Shown piece after piece: positions 38,709-45,402 of a DNA stretch of 64,000 bases (position 1 is the stretch's first letter; the number at the start of each line of letters is the position of its first letter). Location of the stretch: positions 6,692,501 to 6,756,500 of the forward strand of contig NZ_CP018632.1 of assembly GCF_002215215.1 (NCBI RefSeq), given 5' to 3'. The DNA comes from Granulosicoccus antarcticus IMCC3135. GTDB lineage: Bacteria > Pseudomonadota > Gammaproteobacteria > Granulosicoccales > Granulosicoccaceae. Made by a program: the position numbers and the translations under genes. The notes under the pieces are model-generated. The model worked only from the letters and a program-made list of their open reading frames with translations. It was not told the DNA's origin and searched no databases.

Positions 38709-38865
38709 GTCATACGTGTAATTGCTTTAGAATCAAGGGGAAATTGGACTCGAACCCTTAGCAGAGCACACCTGCAGCCTATGCACGGTTGCAAATCATG
38801 CAGGGAAAAACCGAGTTTTTCAACCTGCTGTCTTGCGCAGCCTTTACACATCATGGAGCTGTATC

Positions 38866-39636
38866 GTGTCGAGCACTATAGGAGTCGAGCTGAAGGGAGG
38901 TATGTATACCTTCATGTCACTCAAGCTCCACACCAGTGACATGAAGATCATTGATGAAAAGCTGGCTGACAAGGTGCAACAAGCACCCGGCTTTTTCAAG
39001 GATACCCCTGTTGTCCTCGATCTCACCGTCCTTGAAGAACAGGACCTGGAGATTGACACAATCGCGCTACTCGATTGCATCAGACGCCATCATCTAGTAC
39101 CTATCGTCGTCAGTATTGGTAACAAATCTTCACGGTTGGTTCAGTCAATCGCGATACCATTGATTGAAAGTGGCGCCCGTAGAAATGACTCAGCAAAAGA
39201 TGGATCCCGTCAAGGTTCCGAGAGCTCAACGACCAAACTGGTAGACAGCTCCACACTTACGTTACCTGATGTAGACCTTTCGGTATCGAGAGAGGTAGAG
39301 TACGTCGTCAAGGCACCACTGCTGATAGATAAGCCAGTGCGATCTGGTCAGCAAGTCTATGCCAGAGACACTGATCTGATCGTCATGGGTCAGGTAGGTC
39401 CTGGTGCCGAGATCATTGCAGATAACAATATCCACATTTATGGCCCGCTGCGGGGTCGCGCGTTGTGTGGTGTGTCAGGAAACGTGTCTGCACGTATCTT
39501 CTGTCAATCGCTAGAAGCGGAACTGGTTTCGGTTGCGGGTAACTACCGCATGCTGGAAACCATTCCGGAAGAGTTGCGCGGCAAACCCGCACAAATTTGG
39601 CTCGATAAAGACAGGCTCACTATAGAGCCGCTCTAA
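38866..39636 (+). CDS. minC: Septum site-determining protein MinC
   Basis: MinC blocks FtsZ polymerisation away from midcell. The GTG at 38866 has a GGAG ribosome site and gives 256 residues; an earlier TTG at 38833 is in frame but weaker. The N-terminal MinC domain (about 1-105) and the C-terminal beta-helix (about 150-256, with MGQVGPGAEIIADNNIHIYG and LRGRALCG) are both present, joined by a Ser-rich linker. minD and minE follow. Confidence 0.95.
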   Translation: MSSTIGVELKGGMYTFMSLKLHTSDMKIIDEKLADKVQQAPGFFKDTPVVLDLTVLEEQDLEIDTIALLDCIRRHHLVPIVVSIGNKSSRLVQSIAIPLIESGARRNDSAKDGSRQGSESSTTKLVDSSTLTLPDVDLSVSREVEYVVKAPLLIDKPVRSGQQVYARDTDLIVMGQVGPGAEIIADNNIHIYGPLRGRALCGVSGNVSARIFCQSLEAELVSVAGNYRMLETIPEELRGKPAQIWLDKDRLTIEPL

Positions 39637-39662
39637 GCATAGAAATTTTTGGGAGTGGGAGC

Positions 39663-40472
39663 TTGACCAAGACAATCGTCGTAACTTCAGGCAAGGGTGG
39701 TGTCGGTAAGACAACTACCAGTGCATCCATAGCCACAGGCCTAGCCAAACGTGGTTTCAAAACAGTCGTCATCGATTTTGATGTCGGACTGCGTAACCTT
39801 GATCTAGTGATGGGCTGCGAGCGACGCGTGGTCTATGACCTGGTGAACCTCGTTAATCAGGAATCCAGCCTTCACCAGACGCTCATAAAGGACAAGCGGA
39901 TAGAGAACCTCTATATCCTGCCTGCCTCGCAAACACGTGACAAGGACGCACTGACCATCGAGGGCGTCGCCCGGGTCATACACAAGCTCAAGAAGAGCGA
40001 TTTTGACTACATCATCTGCGACTCGCCGGCCGGTATCGAAAAAGGTGCCAAGATGGCTTTGTATTTCGCCGATGAAGCCATCATCACAACCAACCCGGAA
40101 GTATCGTCAGTCAGAGACTCTGATCGTATCCTCGGCATTTTGCAAAGCGAATCCAAACGCTCCAAGATGAACGAAGAACCGGTCAAGGAACACCTGCTGA
40201 TTACTCGGTACAACCCTACCCGTGTCAAGGACGGGCAAATGCTCAGCGTCGATGACATCGTCGATTTGCTGGCCATTCCCTTGCTCGGCATTATCCCTGA
40301 ATCTCCATCTGTACTGGATTGTTCAAACGCAGGGAAGCCCGTCATCCTCGACGAAGAAAGTGAAGCGGGACAGGCTTATTCAGATGCCATTGATCGCTTG
40401 CTCGGCGAGACCAAGCCACATCGTTTCATGGAAGCCCCCAAAAAAGGCTTTCTGGCGCGCTTATTCGGGTAG
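39663..40472 (+). CDS. minD: Septum site-determining ATPase MinD
   Basis: MinD oscillates on the membrane with MinE and recruits MinC. It begins with TTG at 39663 after GGGAG, giving TKTIVVTSGKGGVGKTTTSA with the deviant Walker A lysine. The switch region and DSPAGIEKGA motif are intact. The C-terminal KGFLARLFG is the amphipathic membrane-targeting helix. The 269-residue length is typical. Confidence 0.97.
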   Translation: MTKTIVVTSGKGGVGKTTTSASIATGLAKRGFKTVVIDFDVGLRNLDLVMGCERRVVYDLVNLVNQESSLHQTLIKDKRIENLYILPASQTRDKDALTIEGVARVIHKLKKSDFDYIICDSPAGIEKGAKMALYFADEAIITTNPEVSSVRDSDRILGILQSESKRSKMNEEPVKEHLLITRYNPTRVKDGQMLSVDDIVDLLAIPLLGIIPESPSVLDCSNAGKPVILDEESEAGQAYSDAIDRLLGETKPHRFMEAPKKGFLARLFG

Positions 40473-40478
40473 ATTGAC

Positions 40479-40820
40479 ATGGGCTTCTTCAAATTTTTCA
40501 AAACAGCTAAAGAGGACCAATCAGCCAAGGTTGCCAAAGACCGTTTGCAGGTTCTGATTGCGCACGAACGAACTGGCCGTGATGGCCCAGACTACCTGCC
40601 CATGCTGAAGCAGGACATTCTGGACGTCATCAAGAAGTATGTCGCTGTTGGCGACGATGCCGTCTCGGTACAGCTTGAGTCTCAGGACAATTGCGATGTA
40701 CTCGAGTTGAACATCACCCTGCCCGAGCTTGATGAGTCGGAAGATGATGTAGTGCCCTCCAGTGCCGCCAAGCGACGTGCAATGGAACGTCGTCAGGCTG
40801 CAGCTCAAGAAGAGAGTTGA
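40479..40820 (+). CDS. minE: Cell division topological specificity factor MinE
   Basis: MinE stimulates MinD ATPase activity and confines the division block to the poles. The N-terminal membrane-targeting and MinD-binding segment (MGFFKFFKTAKEDQSAKVAK, RLQVLIAHERT) and the dimerisation domain (LKQDILDVIKKYV) are present. At 113 residues it is about 25 longer than E. coli MinE, the excess being a charged tail (AAKRRAMERRQAAAQEES). It starts 6 bp after minD. Confidence 0.95.
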   Translation: MGFFKFFKTAKEDQSAKVAKDRLQVLIAHERTGRDGPDYLPMLKQDILDVIKKYVAVGDDAVSVQLESQDNCDVLELNITLPELDESEDDVVPSSAAKRRAMERRQAAAQEES

Positions 40821-40874
40821 GTTCACCCTGACGGAGTGAATCCAGGCCAAGACAGTTTTTAAACAGTCTTTCCA

Positions 40875-40897
40875 GGCCCCTGGTTAACCCAGGGGCC
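40875..40897 (+). terminator. GC-rich hairpin after minE
   Basis: A perfect 9-bp stem (GGCCCCTGG/CCAGGGGCC) with a 5-base loop lies 55 bp after the minE stop. It has no T-tract on either side, so it may be an mRNA-stabilising or Rho-associated stem rather than an intrinsic terminator. Confidence 0.45.
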
Positions 40898-41623
40898 CGG
40901 GATCCTGTCCGAGTAGCTCTCTTCATCGCCTGATGATGCAAAGACGCGATCTCGCTACCGATAAGCCTGCCTATCGGATTGAAACACACAGCCCCTGCAA
41001 TTTCGGCTCATGTGATTTCCCGGCTCTGAAGTTCGGCCCAGAACCAACCAGCACCAGTGAGCCACTCACTCGTGTGTTTCTCCCCCTCTATCAGACCTGT
41101 ACTTGCCTTACTGGCAATCTTCATCTTGAGAGGGAAATACTCTTCAGCTGAGTATTTTCGAGACAACTGCCCTGCCCCACACATCCAGAGTCACAGCCGG
41201 AGTGGCAAGTACACCTCTACTGCGTAACAGTTTTAATCTGTTCGGCTTTATTTCCGTTGCGTGGATAAATCATTGCAATTCAGAAAGTCGACACGCCATT
41301 TCCAGGACCTCACTGAGGCTGAACCTCAGTTCACGGGTCCGTTATGCGCAAATAGGTGACAACTCCCTGACATTTCGACGCGAATCATTGTTGCAAAAAA
41401 ACCACTAGAATTAATTTCTCGGTTATTCTTGGGTTTCTGACTAGCTTACTGTTGTTTCTGTTCTACACTAATGGTCATGCGGCGCCGCTCGTTTTGTCAC
41501 TGTCATGCAAAAACGCAATATTTTGTTGCATTATTCAGACACGCTGACTAAAGTTGCATCGCTGAAACAGAAATTTTTTGTTCTACACAGCTTTTACAGC
41601 AAATATCTGATTGGAGAAAACAT
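40898..41623. other. Intergenic region and leader of the porin gene
   Basis: No gene is supportable in this 726-bp region. A nested stem-loop lies at 41305-41340: outer GGACC/GGTCC and inner ACTGAGG/CCTCAGT with a 5-base loop. From 41380 on the sequence becomes AT-rich, as expected for the strong promoter and leader of an abundant porin. I could not fix the promoter. A GGAG ribosome site lies 8 bp before the porin ATG. Confidence 0.45.
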
Positions 41624-42568
41624 ATGAAATTCACTAAGACAGCTGTCGCGGTAGCAATCGCAGGTATTGCTGCTGCAGCACCCATGATTGTTTCCGCTGA
41701 CACAACTTTGTCCGGTGTTGTTGAACTCACACTGCAAGGCAGTGATGTAGACGCAACTGACGAAGATCCTCTTGCAGGTGACCTGCGAGTCGGTACTGGC
41801 GACGTACTGTTCGGCATCGTTGCAGAACATGAACTGAATAGCGGCCTGACTGGCTACGGTAGCTTGCGTGTTGACTTGGATCGACTCTCAAATGCTGGCG
41901 CTGTTGACATCGAGAATGGTCCGGGCGAAGACGATGACGTCACAGTCGGTAGTGTTGGTACATCTGACGCCGTTTACGCTGGTATCAAAGGCGGCTTCGG
42001 TGACATCCGAATCGGTGAAATCCCATTGTCTGTTGAGTACGGCCAGGTTGCTAACGACATCTATGACGTCGGTTCTGAAATCAACGGTGGTCTGAGCTAC
42101 GTGGGCAACTTCGGTCCTGTCGGCCTGATCGCTAACTACTCTCCAGAGCCAAACTCTGATGCAGTAGGCCTTGGTGCCAAGTTTGCACTCGGTGGCTTCA
42201 GCATTGGCCTTGGCGCAGAAGATCGTGCTGAGCAACAGAACATTGCTGGTGGTATTTCTTTCGCATTCGCAGGCGCTTCAATCGCTGCTCACTTCTGGAG
42301 CAAGGAAGAAGCAGAAGGCGGCACTAATGGCGACCTGGAATCCATGTCTGTCAAGGTTGGTTATGGTTTCGGTGGCGTAACTGCTGACCTGACTGTCTCT
42401 ACTCTGGAAGATGACGGAGCTACAGATGAGAATGCTATTCGTCTTGACCTGGGCTACGCTCTGGGCGGCGGAACACTGCTTAGCTCACGTATCACTCAGT
42501 TCAACAATGACAACGACGACAGCGCAGAATTCCTGGAATACCGCGTAATGCTGGCTAAATCTTTCTAA
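41624..42568 (+). CDS. Outer-membrane porin (Gram-negative porin family)
   Basis: The 314-residue product has a signal peptide (cleavage after VSA) and then alternating beta strands typical of a 16-strand diffusion porin (TTLSGVVELTLQGSDV, GLTGYGSLRVDLDRL, VYAGIKGGFGDIRIGEI). It ends with the terminal Phe (EYRVMLAKSF) recognised by the BAM machinery. It is strongly acidic in the loops, which would suit a cation-preferring or marine porin. It is a monocistronic unit with its own strong terminator. Confidence 0.92.
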   Translation: MKFTKTAVAVAIAGIAAAAPMIVSADTTLSGVVELTLQGSDVDATDEDPLAGDLRVGTGDVLFGIVAEHELNSGLTGYGSLRVDLDRLSNAGAVDIENGPGEDDDVTVGSVGTSDAVYAGIKGGFGDIRIGEIPLSVEYGQVANDIYDVGSEINGGLSYVGNFGPVGLIANYSPEPNSDAVGLGAKFALGGFSIGLGAEDRAEQQNIAGGISFAFAGASIAAHFWSKEEAEGGTNGDLESMSVKVGYGFGGVTADLTVSTLEDDGATDENAIRLDLGYALGGGTLLSSRITQFNNDNDDSAEFLEYRVMLAKSF

Positions 42569-42586
42569 GACAGCTTTAACGATCTG

Positions 42587-42618
42587 AAAAAGCCCTTCTT
42601 CGGAAGGGCTTTTTTTTG
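42587..42618 (+). terminator. Strong intrinsic terminator of the porin gene
   Basis: The stem AAGCCCTTC/GAAGGGCTT with a stable TTCG tetraloop is followed by eight T residues. It begins about 20 bp after the porin stop. The A-run on the 5' side also makes it usable from the opposite strand, where the BON lipoprotein gene ends at 42677. Confidence 0.95.
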
Positions 42619-42676
42619 CCTGAAATTCGAGAACTAATCCTGGCAGCAGTACAACGCAACGCTGCCTCTCGAAAAA

Positions 42677-43009
42677 CTAACGACGCACGTTCAACGAATT
42701 CACAACAAATCGAACACCAGGTACCTGACCGGCGACACGCTCGGCCTCATAAAGCGTGGCATCATCCAGCACATAACCAGACAGCTTGACACTATCGTCG
42801 CTGACGGTTGTCACCATGATGTTGTTGACAGCCGTTTGAGGGGCTCTCTTCAACGCCTGCTTCACTTTTACAGACAGTTCGGTGGTGTCGTCTACGGTTG
42901 TATATAAATCTTCCTTGATCAATGGTTCACCATCAAAGGCACAACCACCCACCAAAAGTGCGCCGCTGACCATCAAAGATGCGACGGGTAACTTTCCAAA
43001 AATTTTCAA
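42677..43009 (-). CDS. BON-domain lipoprotein
   Basis: BON domains bind phospholipid and occur in envelope stress proteins such as OsmY and DolP. The likely start is TTG at 43009 with a GGAGA ribosome site, giving a 110-residue lipoprotein precursor with lipobox LVGGC (Cys about 23). A longer in-frame ATG at 43090 would hide the signal peptide. One BON domain spans about 45-108 (VKVKQALKRAPQTAVNNIMV, then VKLSGYVLDDATLYEAERVA). Two-BON proteins like DolP are longer. Confidence 0.78.
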   Translation of the reverse strand: MKIFGKLPVASLMVSGALLVGGCAFDGEPLIKEDLYTTVDDTTELSVKVKQALKRAPQTAVNNIMVTTVSDDSVKLSGYVLDDATLYEAERVAGQVPGVRFVVNSLNVRR

Positions 43010-43244
43010 AACTCTCTCCACCAGTAAAAAAGAAGGTCGGACCCTCGTAGGTCCTTGATACTTCGGAAAAATGTCGACTAAAGATGGCATTTTTCTTCGT
43101 TAAATACAGCTTTTTCCTGGAAAATGCATCAGGAAACGCCTCAATTTGGCAGGTATGATCGAAAATGTTGACGCTCAAACACGACAGCGACAATTTTCGT
43201 GGACACGGGGTATTCTGCCAGTAATACGAAATAGACGTAACGCG

Positions 43245-43306
43245 CCAGCTACAAGCCCTTCTAATCCAGCTACAAGCCCTTCTAATCCAGCTTCAAGTCC
43301 AGTAAT
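43245..43306. repeat. Short 21-bp tandem repeat at the end of the GNAT gene
   Basis: Two identical 21-bp units starting CCAGCTACAAG (43245-43265 and 43266-43286) are followed by a diverged third (43287-43306). The array spans the stop codon of the GNAT gene (43282-43284). The third unit lies in coding sequence, so the array may have grown by slippage outward from the gene end. Confidence 0.75.
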
Positions 43307-44157
43307 TGCAACTCGCTGTATAGAAAATCAATTTCATGCGGGCACACGGTATTACTCAAATAATGACGCGCAACCGGTAAACGCTCACGAATCGTATCCT
43401 CTGGCGGCAACTTGACCAAGCGACTATCCGTTGCCAGTACAGCAGTCGCATCCGGCAACAAGCAGTTCGCCAGCTGTTGCGCACAATCGGTGAACAGCTC
43501 GGGATCACTGGTATGCAGCAGATCGAACCAGAGCACATTCTCGCCTTTGGATTTGACTGAAAAAATCAGCAGCGCCTGCCGGCCATCGGCTTCCAGCCAA
43601 ATGGGGACGACTGGCATGCTGCACATGTCATCCAGCAATTGACGCTGAATGTCCGTGGCACGCAAGCTAATGGCATCAACATCTTTCGTCAGCACAATGC
43701 CTGATGAATCTGCCCCTGACTTGTGCCAGTGATAACGCTCATCGTCGAGCACCTGATATCCCAAGGCCTTGACGATGCCGATGGGCTTGCTGGAATTGGT
43801 GAATATCGTAAAGGTTTGCGCAGAATTTTCCATGGTTGCCAGCAAAAGCCCTTTGCCAAGCCCCCTACCCCGCAGAGATTTGTCCAGATACCAGGAACTC
43901 ATACTGGCAAAACGCTCCTTTCTGAAGCCATCAACTGAATTACCTATCATGCGATCGCTATAAATCAGCCCCACATAGCCCAGAATTTCGCCCTCTGACT
44001 CGACAACCTGTCCATAATCCGGCTTATCCAGCATCCACGGATAACTCATGAGCCCGCTCCAACGCTCTGCCGAGAATCTGGAGTTCATCTTTGTGTGCAA
44101 CAAGTTGCAGATAGGCTCGATATCACGAGATTCTGCGGCTCGAATGAAGGTGCTCAT
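43282..44157 (-). CDS. GNAT-family acyltransferase
   Basis: This 291-residue cytoplasmic protein has a GNAT fold in its first half: the start FIRAAESRDIEPICNLL and the acetyl-CoA site MSSWYLDKSLRGRGLGKGLL (R/Q-x-x-G-x-G/A at about 95-100). The second half (about 150-291) is not typical of GNAT and may bind a large substrate. It is the last gene of the glycan operon, overlapping the deacetylase by 4 bp, so acylation of an amino sugar made by the operon is plausible but inferred. Confidence 0.75.
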   Translation of the reverse strand: MSTFIRAAESRDIEPICNLLHTKMNSRFSAERWSGLMSYPWMLDKPDYGQVVESEGEILGYVGLIYSDRMIGNSVDGFRKERFASMSSWYLDKSLRGRGLGKGLLLATMENSAQTFTIFTNSSKPIGIVKALGYQVLDDERYHWHKSGADSSGIVLTKDVDAISLRATDIQRQLLDDMCSMPVVPIWLEADGRQALLIFSVKSKGENVLWFDLLHTSDPELFTDCAQQLANCLLPDATAVLATDSRLVKLPPEDTIRERLPVARHYLSNTVCPHEIDFLYSELQLLDLKLD

Positions 44158-44939
44158 AGGCCTCTGCCAAAGACTTCTGCGGTAGGCAACCAGCTTGCTC
44201 CCGGATGAGCACAGATCGAAGCTGCCAGTTTTTCGCTAAACGCCCAGCCTTCGGCATCCAGATCGATATGATGCGTGACAAAACCGGTCGGTTCATCGGC
44301 ATCCACCTGAGCGCAGCGGCGCTGTTGAAGATGCTCGACCAGCTGTTTGATGATTTTGAGCTCGCCTGCGAATCGAGCACCGGTTTTCCAGCGAATCGGA
44401 TCACAATGCCCATTGACGCAGCGTAGTCCGGGCACCAAATCCGCGCCAGCTCTCGGCCCAAAAGTAGAGACAGCGGAATAGCCGCGTGCAGCAATGGGCT
44501 CAAAAAGTGCCGGATCGATATGGTTCCAGGGAGGAACCACCACCGGTAGAAACCGCTCTCCGAATGCCTGCTCCAGACGTTCCCGCCCGACATCAAGCTC
44601 CTGCAGTACAGCCTGTTCGCCGCGGTGCAGTCCCAATTCCCAAGCCCCCAAGCCCATTCCCCGAGGGGCATGGTTCACATGAGCATATCCGTGCTGGGCC
44701 ACACGTACAGCCGTAGTTCCTGCCAGAGAATCAATCAGCGAATCTTGCAGCGGCGCCGGAATAACGGCCAGCAATAACCCGGTGTCGGCACAGGTCTCAA
44801 GCAGCCGATCGAGCGAAGGTCCAGCGGCTACCGCATCGTCATCACGCCACCACAAGGTGGCGCAACGCCCAGCGGCATGCCAGGCATTGAGTTCTTCGTC
44901 CAATAACGACCAGGGATCTTGCTGACAATCAGTTTTCAC
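44154..44939 (-). CDS. Polysaccharide-deacetylase-like protein (paralogue 1)
   Basis: This 261-residue protein keeps features of the NodB-type carbohydrate esterase fold: the catalytic/metal Asp motif WWRDDDA (about 29-36), the metal His pair in QHGYAHVNHAP (about 82-92), VVVPPWNHID (about 133) and a late FVTHHIDLD. It lacks a signal peptide, so it should act in the cytoplasm, unlike most cell-wall deacetylases. It starts with GTG at 44939 and is coupled to the GNAT gene. A paralogue with the same motifs lies at 59319-60062. N-deacetylation of a sugar followed by GNAT acylation would be coherent. Confidence 0.78.
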   Translation of the reverse strand: MKTDCQQDPWSLLDEELNAWHAAGRCATLWWRDDDAVAAGPSLDRLLETCADTGLLLAVIPAPLQDSLIDSLAGTTAVRVAQHGYAHVNHAPRGMGLGAWELGLHRGEQAVLQELDVGRERLEQAFGERFLPVVVPPWNHIDPALFEPIAARGYSAVSTFGPRAGADLVPGLRCVNGHCDPIRWKTGARFAGELKIIKQLVEHLQQRRCAQVDADEPTGFVTHHIDLDAEGWAFSEKLAASICAHPGASWLPTAEVFGRGL

Positions 44940-44969
44940 AGCACTCGCACAGCGTCAGGATTTCGAAAA

Positions 44970-45389
44970 TCAGCTGGTCTCGCTCATCTGCTTGCCCAGC
45001 CCGTTCAGTATGTTGGACATGGTACACGGACAGCCAGACATGAGCTTTTGAAAGCTGTCTTTGGTTATCAGCAGAGCTTCGATGGTTGAGCTGGCTATCA
45101 CCGTCGTTTTTCTGGGTTTGTCGCATAACAGAGACACTTCACCGATCACGGTATTTACAGCGGCCTCACCGATTTTCTCCTGCCCTTCATCGATATCATG
45201 ATAGATATCTGCCGAGCCGGAAAGAATGACATATGCCGTGCTGGCCTGATCACCCTGTCGAAAAAGCTCTTGCCCAGGCTGGAAAATCATGCGATCAGAC
45301 GCAAATGCAAGCAACTTGAGTGGCGCTGGATCAACTCCGGAAAACAACGGAATGTCGCGTAGCACGTTCAGTTCATCATCGAGATTCAT
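44970..45389 (-). CDS. Stand-alone cyclic-nucleotide-binding-domain protein
   Basis: The 139-residue product is a single cNMP-binding beta-barrel (about 12-125) with FQPGQELFRQGDQASTAYVI and a phosphate-binding cassette GEVSLLCDKPRKTTV that keeps the Gly, Glu and Arg ligand positions. No DNA-binding helix-turn-helix follows, so it is not a CRP-type transcription factor. ATG 45389 is the chosen start. It lies 13 bp after the degenerate ABC protein gene and could regulate that protein by binding a nucleotide; this is inference. Confidence 0.82.
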   Translation of the reverse strand: MNLDDELNVLRDIPLFSGVDPAPLKLLAFASDRMIFQPGQELFRQGDQASTAYVILSGSADIYHDIDEGQEKIGEAAVNTVIGEVSLLCDKPRKTTVIASSTIEALLITKDSFQKLMSGCPCTMSNILNGLGKQMSETS

Positions 45390-45402
45390 TACGATTTCAC
45401 CT

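Noticed and set aside
38746..38759. tRNA-like T-loop sequence on the minus strand (GGGTTCGAGTCC)
   Set aside because: The stem around the loop pairs for only two or three bases and no acceptor, anticodon or D arm can be built in the surrounding sequence.
43245..43306. Candidate CRISPR-like array
   Set aside because: The 21-bp units are directly adjacent with no spacers, and no cas genes are present.
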